Shown: piece after piece, positions 12,701 to 25,035 of the stretch
How positions within the stretch are numbered: the stretch's first letter is position 1
How the letters are laid out: each line of letters starts with the position of its first letter
NCBI GenBank assembly: GCA_037176725.1
Contig: JAZBRS010000049.1
Coordinates: 17,316,001-17,380,000 of the forward strand
From: Posidonia oceanica
Lineage: Eukaryota > Streptophyta > Magnoliopsida > Alismatales > Posidoniaceae
Direction: 5' to 3'
Length of the DNA stretch: 64,000 nucleotides
Made by a program: the position numbers and the translations under genes
Notes under the pieces: generated by a model
The model's input: only the letters and a program-made list of their open reading frames with translations
Told to the model about the DNA's origin: nothing
Database searches by the model: none

Positions 12701-15700
12701 TCAGGATAAAGGACAACCTTGAGGAAGTTGACTCTGAGCTGCTTCATTATCTCTTCTTTGATCATGAGCAGCCACTGCGGTCGCCATCTTCTTAGTTTCT
12801 GCTTCACTGGCTTGGCATCCGGGTTTAAGGGCAGATTGTGCACCACTATTTCTATGTCAAGGCCGACCATGTCCTCGTAACTCCAGGCGAAGACATCCGC
12901 ATATTCTTTCAAGAATGCGATGAATTCAGTTCGAGCCTGGGAGGACAGCTGGGCACTGATACGAACTTCTCTGACTTCCTCAGCTGTGCCGATGTTGACA
13001 ACCTCTGTTTCTTCTTCAACATGGAGGTTGGGGCCTTCTGGGTCGTCGTCATAGGGCCGGAACTCGGGCAATGATTCATCAGTCTCATCCATGCCCGTAT
13101 CATCCTCCTCTCCATAAGCAATAAGTTCCGAGAGGATTTCTTTCTCAAAAGAAGGACTTGTGATGTCGAAAGAGTGCATGTGTTCCGCTGCTTGGCCCTG
13201 GTGACGCTTCAGGATGGTCACGCTCAATCGGGTATTCTTGTAGCCTCGGTGCGCGACCTCCGTCCCAGCAACTCCTTCTACTGTTTGCTCTGGCCTGACT
13301 GCTTCTGCTGGGTGCTCTGCTGATACTACTGAGGGCCTTGCTGATTCTGCTGTTGATGCTGCTGACTGTTCTGCTGTTGAGGCTGCTGACAGCTCTGTTA
13401 CTGATTCTGCTTTCTGCTCTGTTACTGCTGCTGCTTGCACTGCTGATGCTTCCTCCTCTGAGTCTTCTAGTGTGCTTGTGGAGGGTGTGCCGGACTGGCG
13501 GCGGATCTGGGCATTGCCGCTCGATATGCTGCTCCGGTGAGGCATGTGTTGCACAAACCACCTAGACCCGCCTTTCGACTGGAGAGTGATGAGCTCATCT
13601 GGTCTAGGGGAGTCTGGTGCTGCCGAGGCTTCTTCCAGGACCATGATAGAGGCGTGGTCTTCTTGCAGAGGAGGGTCCGTAACCACGGCTTTCCCTTTCC
13701 TTTCTGCGGCTTGATGCTCTGCCAGGTCTTCTGCTATCGACTTGATTTGTTCTTGATAAAGCAGCTCTAAGTCGGACATCCATGAATTGACCTGGGCTTC
13801 TATCGCCACTCCCTCCTCCTCGTCTGAGGGTGAGTCGACGTAGTAGGCGCCGGGGGCCTGCGGCACTAGCCCGGCTGCAAGACGGATTACTGCCCTTGGA
13901 ATCTGCATGATCTGGTTCACGGGCGCGTTCGATGGCGGCAACTCTGATGTAGAAGGCCCAAATAAACAGGTCAGCGGTGCCACAGATGGATAAGCTGCCA
14001 GGGTCACTGTTGCGGGTGAAGGGTAAGCCGAGACGCTCTTCTGAGGGCTCAAGGGCCCGGAGAGTGTAGTGCTCAGTTGGCCTTTTGTATCGGGCCGTAA
14101 CTGAGAGAGTGCAGCCTCTGACGCCATGGGGTCTTGCCATGAGAGCTGCTGCTGGTTGTCAGGAGGATGCGAAGCGGACTGCGCCGGCTGCATTCCTGGA
14201 GATGTGGCTGCTGAAACGGGCTGAGCCGTGCTGCTGACCGAGTTGATTAACTACCCCTCCAGAGATAGGGACAGTGGCACTGATGTTGTTGTGACCGCTG
14301 GTAGCATGCTTGATTCTGCCAGATGGAGTGTCTCTGACTCCTGCACTGCTGCTGACTGTACTTGGGAAGCTGATGTGGCTGCAAAAGAGTGAGAGCTTGC
14401 CAGTTCTGCCACAGGGCTTGCTGAGCTGCCTGCTGTTTCTGCCAGAGGGAGGGCCGAATATACTGACTGTGGTGCCTCTGTTCTGATCATTGCCTTGCTA
14501 CTGGTTGGGACTGCCTCTACTGTGCCAGACTGCTCCTCATCCGAGTAATAGTCCTCAATGCAGACCCAGTCTTCTACCGGCACCGCGGCTTGATCATCAG
14601 CTGATCCCAAAACCCCTGCACTGGTGAAGTTAGTGAGGTCTTTGGGAATGGTTGGCTCTTGATCCTTGAGCTGAAGGCAGTGATCTTCGTTGAGCTTGGG
14701 TTCGTAGCCGAGGCCTTCAGATTTCCTTCGCTCCACTGCTACGATCGGCTCTGCGATCCCCTGGCCGTGACGCCCGAGCGGTGTACCCTTTATGTAACCC
14801 CACCTGTGACATACATTCTCGACCATTCGAAAGGGGTTACTGTGAACGGCCAAAGAGTTGACACGTTCAAGATCAGGAATGAAGTTAATCGGCTCGCACC
14901 GATTAACACGATATAGAGCTTCAGAAGTCTCGGGGTCAAACGGGATAGCTTGTGAAGACACGGGGGAGACTGCCTCAATCCGCTCCTTCTCAAAGTTCTC
15001 CGCCATGACGACAATGACATCATCGCCGCGACGGTACTTTATCATTCGATGGAGGGTCGAAGGAAGGACTTGATGCTTGTGGAGCCAAGGGCGCCCAAGC
15101 AGAAGATTGAAGTTGGGCTTCAAGTCGACGACATAGAATTCTACATCGAAGACGACCGGGCCGATAACGAGGGGAATGATCAGAATCCCTAGAGCGTCAT
15201 GGTGTGTGTTGTCAAAAGCTGTCATTCCCTTCACGGCTGGCGTGATGTCCTCGGCTTTGAATCCGAGCTTGGTTGCTGTACGCAAGGGGCAGACGTTAAG
15301 GCCTGACCCATTATCAACCAGTGTTAGGGGAATGCGAAAGTTTTTGAACTGCACCGTGATGAATAGGGGCTGGTTGTGATTAATCCCCGCCGGAGGTAGT
15401 TCATCACTTGTAAAAGAGATGACTTGGGGCTCCGCAATCAACCCTACCATGCTCTCCAAGGCTGAAGGCTCAATAGACTGGGACACATGGGCAGCTTGGA
15501 ACACGCGAAGAAAAGCTTCGCGGTGTTCGGCAGAGGTGTGGATCAGGTCCCAAATGGATATGTCAGCTTTGACCTTCTTAAGCTGGGAGGTCAAGTCTGC
15601 CTTGGGTTGGTTCTTTTTGGCAACAGGAGGGGTTGTTTTGGCAAGCTCTAAGGGGGTAGTGGCAGGAAGCTGGGCCGCTACTGGCTGGGCAGGGATTTGG

Positions 15701-18528
15701 CTTGCTACGGGTTGATTTGAGGTTGGATCTGCTATGGGTTGGCTAGAGGGTGGGGGCATAGCAGGCTTAGGGTGGTTTGGCCTAATTGCCGGTGCTGGGG
15801 GCCTGTAGACCCTCCCCGATCGCGTTACTTCCGCACACATTTCTGTGGCATAGCTGTAAGGGACGCGATGGGTGTCCAGGGTTAAGTCAATAACCACCGG
15901 AGCACGTGCTGCGAGCACAGGAGGGGTTACAGGGGGGCCTACAGGATACTGAGGTCTCTCTAGAGGGTATGGTTGTTGGGGTGGGGAGGCTGGGGCAGGT
16001 TGAGGTCTGCCTAGAAGGTGTAGCTGTGGTCGCCCTAAGAGGTGGATGGGGGAACTAGGCTGGGCCCTAGCTAGAAGGTGCACAGGGGATTGAGCCTGAG
16101 GAAGTACGGCGGGAGGCGCGAGAGGGCGCTCCGGCCTGGCACGCGGTCGGATCGTGTGAACTCCCGACTCGGAGCCGGCGACTGCCGCAAGGTAGAGACT
16201 GACAGGAAAAGGCTCAGAAATATCAGAAATGAGATCAGAAGGGTCTACCACGGAGGTAGTAGGCCCAGATGGGAAGACAGAGTGAATGCCTGAGGTTCCA
16301 GCCCCTGCCGAATAAGTGTGCTCCGGTAGGGGTTGGTGGATGATGCTAGAATGAGGAGGAGCAGCTGAATGTGCAGATGCATGAGTGTGTGCTTGAGTGG
16401 GTGCCTCGTGCGTGTCGATCACAATCGTTCCCGATTCGATCAGATCCTGAATTGCATTCCGCAGGGAGTAGCAATTGTCCGTCGAATGCCCTACGCTTCG
16501 ATGGAAATTGTAGAAGAGGTTCGCCCTAAACCAATGCGGCAGAGGACTTGGCGGCGGACGAACCTCCGGGAACTTCAGGAGCGATGCAACCTTTGGCAAG
16601 ATGACCGTGAGCGGTTCCACCAGTGGGGCAAATTTCCGCTTCTCAATGGGTGGCCTTCTCGGCCTCTGGTACGAGCCTTGCTGAACCGGTGCGGCAGGGT
16701 AGACCGGTCTAGCGGTGGTTGTGATTTGTGGTGTGGGTGGATTCCTAGGTGCAGGAGCATACACCATCTGAGCTGGGGCAGGCCAGGATGGCAAGCGAAC
16801 AGGCACAGCAGGGGAGTCGACGAATGCAACAGCGGTTCTCGGCGAGTCCTTCCTCTTCGGGCGATTGTTGCTGCTGCCGCTGTTGTTGTTGTTGTTGGAG
16901 GTGCTGCTGTTGGCACTGTTACTGCTAATCGCGGCTTGCTTAGCGAACGCAGAGAGAGTCGGGAAGTTGCCACTCCGCAGAGAACTCTCCACGCGCGCTC
17001 CAGCTCTGATGAGTGCTGCAAAAGTAGTGACTGGTTGGATGCTAAGCAGAGCTCCAAGAGATGGCTGCGCCCCTTTGATAACGATCTCGATAGACTCCTC
17101 GTCAGAGGGTCTATCTTGAACCTGAGAGGCAAGGGCGCGCCAACGGCCGACGTACTCCCCGAACGGCTCGCCAGAATTCTGCTTGATTGCGATCAAGTCC
17201 GCTCTCTTTGGGACTAGATCGAGGTTGAAGGAGTATTGTTCCAGGAACGCCTGACTGAGGTCGTTCCAAGTCTTGATGGCTGACATATCAAGCGATGTGA
17301 ACCACTTGTGTGCCGGCCCGGTCAAGCTCTTCTGGAACAGGCGGATCAGCAACCTCTCATCAGCTTGGAGCTGAGCGAGATCACCGCAATACGCCTTCAG
17401 GTGTGCTACGGGGCAGCCCCTACCATTATACTTCTCGAAGTCTGGGATTTTGAACTTTGGAGGGAGTACCGCCTCTGGAAAGCAGCAGAGGTCCCTGAAT
17501 TGGTAGGTCTGGTGCTCAGTACCCTACACTAATCGTAGTGCTTTCTCCAAGACGTCCATCCGGTCATTGATGGGGTCTGGGATTGCTGCTGTAGGAGAGG
17601 GATCAGCAGGGGTAGCGAGCACATACGCCGAATGGGTCGCACCTAAGTGCTCCTTCGGATCTACCATAGCGTCGCCTGGTGGAGCAACGGGATGGCCGGC
17701 GTATCCGTGCTGGGGGACTGTGTATGCAGGAGTGTATGCAGGATGCTGGACCTGATGCAGAGGAGAAGAGCAGATGCCATGTTGTGCTGTGGGAGGAGCA
17801 GGATGACGGAGCACCAGTTGCTGTACAGGCGGGGTGCCAGACAGCGAGCCAGTGAGGTACTAGGCTCCCGCCGGTCCAAAAGACTGACCACCAGAGGGAA
17901 GTGGAGCATGCTGTGCCAAGTGTTGTGCAGAATGAGGCGGCAAACGGGCCCCCATCGTCGGAACCGTGAGCAGTTGAGACGATGGTCGAGGCGGAGGTGT
18001 AGAGGTTGATGCATGAGATGCAAGAACTGGCCTCAGAGGAACCTCAGGAACGACAGGAATAGAGGAAGGACGAACTGATAGAGCCATGCCCTGCAGTCTC
18101 TGGGCAAGCTCCATCAGGTGCTGGTACTGCGCCTCGGGCGTCTCGGCAGCGGGAACGCTAAAGTGCAGTGCCGGCGAAGGTTGAGAAGCGAATGGCACGG
18201 ACACAGACTATCCGGGAGGAAAGGGTTCTACAGTAAAGGTCGCAGCAGTGGTCGGAGGGATGTCAAAGGCGACGTATCCTTGGGACGGAGGGGGGAGTGG
18301 CGTCTCCGGAGCGCGAGTAACGGCCGTCAAGATAGATTCGGCGACCGGATCCGGAGGAAGAGATGCTTGCCACTGTCCCGGGACGTACTGAGAACCTAGA
18401 GACGTCAGGGGAGGAAACCCTGGCGTCGGAGGGGGAACAAGGGGGACAGAAGGAGCAACCGGAGGGGCCGGAATGGAAACACCCTCCGTGACGGGAGTGA
18501 AGGAAGGCTCACTAACGTACTGGGCCAT
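9724..18528 (-). pseudogene. gag-pol: gag-pol polyprotein of element A, seven internal TAG codons
   Basis: A single frame carries gag, protease, RT, two RNase H domains and integrase. The first ATG conserved with B is at 18528 (MAQYVSEP); the frame is open upstream without an ATG. The capsid-type gag segment is about 17480-17100. The knuckle region (16512-16471) reads Y-x2-H-x4-H-x4-C, so its first cysteine is lost. The protease DNGSG begins at 15315, and LLGRPW is intact. RT has FMDGFSGY and YVDD (12351-12340). The connection-type RNase H ends near 11570. The second, archaeal-type RNase H begins at FDGAVN (about 11436). Integrase has HHCC, then GIDVIGA (about 10565), DNGTNF and a VES glutamate, and ends with a GPF motif. 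TAG codons lie at 18208, 17860, 17524, 14251, 11473, 10708 and 10285 (lowest base). Each aligns with glutamine in B or C. No frameshift was found. Confidence 0.93.
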
Positions 18529-19837
18529 TGCTGACCTAGATCGCGTGAGAATAGGGCTGCGATGAGTGTTCAAGCGGTGATTCCTAAGAGGAGCTATCGT
18601 CGCAACGGCGGATAGCTCAGAAGGGGAATGGTCGCGAGTAAAGTCGCAACAAGGGTGTCGACAGGGGTCGGTACTCGAGCTCTGGCAAAGGGAACTCGCT
18701 TACCGATCACTGCTGACACAACAGAAGGAAATTAGGGGTTAGAAACTAAAAGATGAATGCAAATGAGTTAGTTAAATGGCATGGATGATATGCATGCTTT
18801 CTAGTATGCCCCCCTTACCTAACTAGTCTTTCCTAGCAAGGTGATCTACTTCGGGTATCCCTGGGTGTACGGGTCACCGACTTAGGTCAGAAAAGTAGGT
18901 TCCCGGTCTAACTCCCAGCCCAGAGCTCAGGAAATGACAGGGTGGTGCGTTGGTGGCCTCTACCCCGCCAAAGCGTGGGTGGTACCCTCTACTAACACCG
19001 ACACGACCCCCGGACGAGGGGGGACAGATCGACTGACTCGTGCCACGCCCAAAGCGGTGGAACAAGAAGCCGGGACCGTCCTTCGCAGACTAGTAGGTGG
19101 ACTCAGATGAGAAGAATGCATGCCCTATATGATGCTTATGCAAATGATTAAAGTCTTTTATCTTGCACATTTTATTAACCCAAGGGGGTGAAGGATTGTT
19201 TGAAGTCTCTAGTTACTCCTAGAAATTCTTTTTACTTGCCATTTTTAGTTAACCACGGGGAGAGCAGACAAGTCTCTACTATCCTAGGCATGGCATGTGC
19301 GAAAGGGAAGAAAATCAACCAAACATGGCAAGCAAACAACATACAACACAGCAAAAGGCAAGTGCATGGCATGTGCGGCTGTTTGTGAGCATGATAGTGA
19401 AGAAAAAGCATTCATCATGTCAAAAGGCATATATGCAAGGCATGTGCGTGCGTAGTGACATAGCAAGTGTGTAAAAGAAAGCATTCAACATTCAAAAAGC
19501 ATGTATTGTTGCCAAACAAGTATGTAGACATGCAATGTGCGAGAATAAAGCAGTAAATAGCAAGTAAGCAACAGAAAATAAAGATAAGTAAACTGTAAAG
19601 GAAGTAGGAGCATAAGCAAGACAATAAGTAAATAAACAAGCAGAGAAGCAAAGCCAAGCAAAAAGGAGCACAATCCGAGGCGAAAAGAGGTGCAAAACCT
19701 AAGCAAAGTAGCGACGAAGCGACTTGCTAAGAGTCTGCACAGAAAAGCGAGCAAAACAGGCAGAGAAGGCACAAAAGGCAGACAAAGAAAGCAAATCCCA
19801 AGCGAGCGAAAGCGAAGGCGAAAGCCGGAGTCTGGCA
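18529..19837 (-). other. 5' untranslated leader of element A
   Basis: This is about 1.3 kb between the PBS and the first gag ATG. It is homologous to 52147-53490 in B and 33807-34857 in C. A pyrimidine-rich stretch ending in CAG at about 18712-18710 on the minus strand ('tgtcagcag') lies shortly before gag and is conserved with B, consistent with a leader-intron acceptor. No ORF is conserved. Confidence 0.6.
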
Positions 19838-19855
19838 TCCCCAGCGGAGTCGCCA
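19838..19855 (-). promoter_or_regulatory. Primer binding site, element A
   Basis: The minus strand reads TGGCGACTCCGCTGGGGA, one base after the 5' LTR end (CA at 19858-19857). The TGG start and the position match a tRNA-primed minus-strand site. Ogre/Tat elements are known to use a similar site, reported as tRNA-Arg; I could not check the tRNA. Confidence 0.85.
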
Positions 19856-19856
19856 C

Positions 19857-22800
19857 TGTAGTAATCCCAATCGGAATCAGGCTTACTATTGGCGGCGATT
19901 GATCCGAGGAAGAGGCTCAACTCGAAAACACTTAAAATCGAGGAGAAAAAGGAAAGATAAGACAAATCAGAGTCGCCACCATGTCTATTAACGGGAGACA
20001 AGGAAAACCGGGGAAAATGCGTGAATTAACATGCAAAACCAAGCAAGAAATGCAAAGCAAAGCAATGCAAAGGAAACAAATGCAAATACATGCGAATGAG
20101 ATGACTCTAGCCTAGGATAAGGGCAATATGGTCATTGCGGGCCAAAAGACTGGGCAAGGACTCCTGTTACGCGCGGGGAAGGTGTTAGGCACCCCCGACA
20201 CGCCCGAGAATCGGTCTTTCTAGGCTTACGCTCGCATAGGCAGGGAAATGCAGGTCTGAAATCTGCTTGGTCCATGCTAAAGAGCGCTTCGCTGCGGTCG
20301 CCTGGGCAGCTTATTTGAGAAGATCCAACGGTCGGATTGGAAGATATCGCAGCTTCAAGGCAGGAGGGCCAGAACAGGGGAGAAAAGCAGATCTAAGTGT
20401 TCAGGAGGTCCTAGGGGTGTGCAAAAAGGTCCTCCCAGGTGGATGGGAGCTAAGGGGGCTTTGGTGTGTGCAAAGGGATGCTAAAATGCAAAGCTACATG
20501 GATGCGAATGCATGCGGAAAGCAAGAAAAGACAAGGAGAAGAAATTCGAAAAAGACAGAGAGTCAAATGCATTTTTTGAAAAGGAAAAGGGGGCTAAATG
20601 CAAATTTTCAAAAAGGATGGGGCCCACAGGGGAGTTTTGAAAACAGGAGAGGGCAGAGGATTATTTTGCAAAAGACTGGGTTCAGAAAGCTATTTTGAAA
20701 AGGGGGTATGCATTAGAAGAAGTTTTGAAAGCAAATGGCGAGCAGAATGCAATTTTTAAAAACATCAGGGGCTAAAATGCAAATTTTCCAGAAAACAGGG
20801 TTCTGGGGAGTCTGGGAATGCGGGTGGAGGGCCTACATGCAATTTCGCAAACATGGGAGCTAAAATGCATCTTTAGGGGCAAAACAGTCTTTTTACATGC
20901 TTTTAAAAGGATGCAAGGACCTACGTGTCATTTTTAAAACGTGCAAGGGCCGAGTATGCAATTTTAGATGCAAAATGTGCTCTGAAAACAAAAGGACAGG
21001 ACTGGTGTGCAATTTTTTTAAAAAAAAGGGTTAAAATGCAATGCAATAAGCTAAAGTGCATGCAAGGAGATTACTGTGCATTTAAGATGGACCTATATGC
21101 AAAAATGGAAAATCAGAGGGGCTGATATGCAATGCAGTATGCAAAATGAGGAAATAAACCCTAAGTTACTACAGTGCATTGGACTAAGATGCAAAAACAG
21201 AAACTAAGAAGGACCCAGAATGCAATACAATAAGGCAAATTTACAACATTTAAATTAAACAATCTACTGCAGGATTCCGACGCAAAAATTAAAAGTAGAA
21301 GGGCTAAAACATAATTTTTTACAACTGGACAGCACAGTAAGTGGACTATCATGCAAATACTAAAAACCAGAAACATTTAAAGCAATTTAATAAGGTTCTA
21401 AATTCAATATAACATAAAACTTAATCTGATCAGGACCTACATGCAATATTAGAAAGTTATTATAACATGAATGCAATGCAAGTAAAATTAGAGTAAGTTA
21501 CAAAAACAAAAAAATAAATAAAAAATAAAAACGCAAGCTGCTGACTTACAGTGGAGGTGGAGACCGGAGGATCACCGGCGATGCTCTGGACCTGCGGAGG
21601 AGGGACGACGCGGGGCGACGGAGAGCGGGGGGGAACCGGCGGGGTGCGAGGGAGGCGGAGGAGGCCTGCGGCGGGGCGTCGGCGGCGGCGGAGAGCGGGG
21701 GGAGCGCTGCTGCGTTCGGAGCGTCGGCGACCGGTGCCGGAGAAGAAGGGGACTTCGGCGAGGGATTGCGGGCGGCACAGGCGACGAAAAGCCTCGGGGA
21801 AAGGCCGAGGAGCAAGAGGGAGACGAGAGGAATCCAGGGGAGGGTTGCTTCAGCCCTTGCGCACGCCGGAAGAGTCCACCCACCTAGGTGGCTTTCGGCC
21901 GGCCGGAGGGAAGTGGGGACGGTGGAGGACGGCGACTACTAGTGTGGGGAGCTTCGGGGACGTCACCGGAGGTCCGAGGAGGATGACGGAGCTTCCAGGG
22001 GCGCCTTCCACAGCCCGGAGCAAGATCTGGTCCGGCCGAGGCTTTGCTGTGAAGGCCGAGGTGGGTGCGGCGTTGTGCGGCGTTCCAGGCCGAGCCAAGG
22101 GTATGGGCGGCTAGGTGGTTGTCTGGGGAGTGCGTGGGAGGAAACAGAAGTGGATTCCACTGAGTGTGGAAGAAGTTATGGATGTTGGAAGATTTCGGTA
22201 AAAAAGGGACCCAAGTGTTTGTAGTGGAATGCGGTGGCTGTGGGAGGTTTGACGGTGAGATATTGGGTGGGTTGTGAAGGTGGGAACTTGGTGAGTACGA
22301 TGGTGGAGTTTGGGAATTTTTGGATGCTCGTGGTGGTGGGTTTGCAATGAAGAAGGTCGTTCTGAGCTGTTTGGGTGCTGGCCACTTCGGGGGAGGATTC
22401 CGGGATGGATTGGGGGTGTTTTTGGGTTCTGGAAGAAGGGTGAGAGAGCTGGGAACTTGGTCTTTGCAGGTGTGTAAGCCGAACCTCCTTTGGATCCAAA
22501 ATCTCAGCCTTTTTGTTCCTCCAAAGTTTGCTGGTTTCCAAGGTCAAGGGGAGAGGGCATGGGTCCTTGTCCTTGTCCTTGGTTTCAGGCCACAGGGCAA
22601 GGTGGTGATGGAGGTCGTGGGTAGTGGGTTGTGCTGGGAAGTCAAGGTGGCTGTCAGGTGAAGGTTTGAAAAAAAAACCAAGGAGGGAGAGGTGTTGACT
22701 GTCGTTTCTGTTTTGAGAAGAGAAGAAGAATGGAAGAAGAAGAAGAAGAAGAAGAAGAAGAGAAGGAGGGAAAGAAGAAGGAGAAATTGGCCGTGGGCTG

Positions 22801-24595
22801 GGCCTGGAATACAGTAGAAGAAAAGAAATTAAGAAAGAAGGAAAGAAGGAGGGGTAGAAAAGAAAGGGAAGAAGGAAGAAAAAGAAAGAAAGAGGAGAAA
22901 GAAGGAAGAAAATAAAAATAAAAATAAAATAAAAATAGAAAAGGATGGGAAGAGTTTTTAGAATGGTTGTGTTTAGGTTAGGATTTTAATTAGGTTTTTT
23001 AATGATTGTTTTGGGTTAATTGGTGTGTTTTGGGCTTGATTAGGGTTTTAGAGTTTTCTTTTGTCTTTAATTCATTTTCCATTTGATTAAGTGTTTGTTA
23101 AATCTTTTTAAATTGTTTTGTTAATTGTGTTTTTCTTGTTAAGCATTTTAGGATATTGATTAGGATTTTTTAGGATTTATTTTCGTATTAATCAGGATTG
23201 GTTTTAGGCTTTTAAATCTTAGTCTTCTTAGGGTTTTTTCTTTCTTAAGTCTTTTAATTTATGCTTTGATTTTTACTTGTTGATTTTCCTTGAAGTTTTT
23301 AGTTAGATTTCTCTGGTTTGATGGAGTGTTTTTAAGTCTTTTAAATGTGTTTTTTTTTTCTTTCTCTTTTTAATTGAGTCCTTATGTTGTTTTTCTTATG
23401 TTTATTAGGTTAAGTCTTTTTGCTTCTTTAATTACTTATCTTAGTGTTTGTTTTTTAATTCTTCTTTTTAGGGTTTGTTTTTTAATTCTTCTAGTGGGGT
23501 TTTTACTTTTGGTTGGTTTTGATTTTATTTTAGTTTTTTCCTTGATTTTTCAGTGTTTTCTTTTGGTTTGTTGTGCATTTTTTAGTTTACATGCTTGACT
23601 TTCCTTTCAGCTTGATTTAGTTAAGTTTAAGTTTTTAATTGCTTGTTTAATGTTTTTTAATTGTTTTTCTTGGGATTCTGATTTGTTTCTTTTATGTTTT
23701 GGAATTTTACAGATTTTTAGGGGTTTTTATGGGTTTTTTGCAAAAGAAAGAAAAGGAAAAGAGAAGGAGGAAGAAAATGGAAAAAGGGAGAAATAAAAGG
23801 GAAAGAGATGAGTTGGAGGGAAATGATTTTTTAAAATTCAGGAAAAATGTTAAAAATAAAGTAAAAATAGGAATAAGATAGAGAAGGGATGGAGGCACAA
23901 AGGGGGCCCACAGCCAGGCCGGAAAAAGGGCAAGAAGGGGATGAAAGGAGAGATGATAATCAGGAGAGAGAGAGGAGAGAGAAAATGATAATCCCGGAGA
24001 GAGAAAAGGATAATTTGGGTGAATGGGGGTCTTAAAGGTCTTGGAATGGGATGAAAATTGGTGAGTGGGTAGGCTACGGCTTGGAGTGCTGCGTCTGAAG
24101 TTTTGGTTTAATTCGAAGGAGGTTTTGGAGGGGTTTTAAGGTGTAGAAAAAGGGGAGTTTTACCTAGGTTTTCTAGGGTTTTTGGGAATGGTCTTGGTTT
24201 GAGAATTTCTAGGTGTTTAGGTGGGTTTGTTAAGTAGGTGTTGATGGGTTTTCCTATGGATTTTGGTCAGGTTTTGAGCTTGGGAAGAGGGGTAAAGGCT
24301 TAGGTCAAGTTTGGCTTGTTTTGAAGGGTAAAGAGGAGGGTTAAGGTTTGGTTTGGACCTAGGTTTGGATGGTTTTAGGGCAAGGTCTTGGATGGTTTCA
24401 GGGTAATGTTTTGAGAGGGTTTTTGGGGTGGTTTTCTGGGTTAGAAAATGAGTGTGGTTCTAGGTTTGGTTTTGAGGTTTGAGGTGGGGTTTTGATTTGA
24501 AAGGAAGGGTGAGGGGGAAAGGTGTAATTTTGGGTTTCTTTCCTAGCCGCCCGAGAGACCTGCCGATTCAGCCTAGTCGAAATGGGGTGTCAACA
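19857..24595 (-). repeat. 5' LTR of element A (4739 bp, internal deletion)
   Basis: The LTR starts with TGTTGACACC (24595 downwards) and ends with TACTACA (19863-19857). Compared with the LTR of B it lacks about 1 kb. The junction at about 20252-20256 joins sequence equivalent to B 50719 to sequence equivalent to B 51721, which removes the 30-bp repeat array and a splice-donor-like GTATGT. The partner LTR at the window start keeps sequence beyond this junction, so the deletion belongs to this copy. It contains the conserved U5 block (about 20150-20235) and a PBS-like copy (19978-19968). Confidence 0.93.
19968..19978 (-). other. Internal PBS-like sequence in element A LTR
   Basis: The minus strand reads TGGCGACTCTG, identical to the first 11 bases of the PBS of elements B and C. 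It lies 123 bp upstream of the true PBS, inside the LTR. Equivalent copies are present in the LTRs of B, C and D. Confidence 0.7.
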
Positions 24596-24964
24596 GATAT
24601 CTTATCATCTCTTTCCCTTTGCTGATCGATAAGTCCGATATCTTATCATCTCTTTCCCTTTGCCGGTCGATAAGTCCGATATCTTATCATTCTTTTATCC
24701 CCTCTTTGCTGGCTGATAAGTCCGATATCTTATCACTCTATTCTTTTATTCATTTGCCGGCCGATAAGTCCGATATCTTATCATCTCTTTCCCTTTGCTG
24801 ACTGATAAGTCCGATATCTTATCATTCCTTTATCCCCTCTTTGCCGGCCGATAATTCCGATATCTTATCACTCTATTCTTTTATTCATTTGCCGGCCGAT
24901 AAGTCCGATATCTTATCACCCCTTTCTCTTTGCCGGCCGATAAGTCCGATATCTTATCAATCCT
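24596..24964. repeat. GATAAG/CTTATC tandem units, element D
   Basis: About eight units carry the core GATAAGTCCGATATCTTATC, the inverse of the 56-bp family of element A, with variable lengths caused by small indels. The first unit is cut at its GATAT by the right end of element A. Confidence 0.88.
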
Positions 24965-25035
24965 TTTCCGATCAATCAATCATCACTCAATCAATCAATC
25001 ATCAATCAATCAATCATCAATCAATCAATCAAGCA
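24965..25035. repeat. ATCA-rich simple repeat, element D
   Basis: Tandem 'aatcaatcaatcatc' copies form the counterpart of the GATT-rich stretch at 5795-5935 in element A on the opposite strand. Confidence 0.85.

Larger units (their letters stand above)
1..24595 (-). mobile_element. Element A: near-complete Tat/Ogre-like Ty3/gypsy retrotransposon
   Basis: The order on the minus strand is 5' LTR (19857-24595), PBS, leader, gag-pol, spacer, sense accessory ORF, tandem repeats, polypurine tract and 3' LTR (cut by the window start). The two LTRs match over about 4.34 kb with roughly 40-50 differences counted by eye, mostly transitions, so the insertion is recent. All protein domains needed for transposition are recognisable, but seven in-frame TAG codons interrupt gag-pol and one interrupts the accessory ORF, so this copy is non-autonomous now. 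It lies inside the repeat zone of element D: the bases after its right end (24596-24600, gatat) match a D repeat unit. The expected 5-bp target duplication would lie left of the window. Confidence 0.93.

Noticed and set aside
16369..17217. Long antisense ORFs opposite gag-pol, such as this 282-codon frame and its counterparts in B
   Set aside because: They are shadows of the conserved sense frame, and the products are low-complexity or unlike any known family.
9724..18528. In-frame TAG codons as programmed readthrough between gag and pol
   Set aside because: The TAGs differ in position between A, B and C, and sit on glutamine codons, so decay explains them. Only the shared TAG at the integrase core is kept as an open point.
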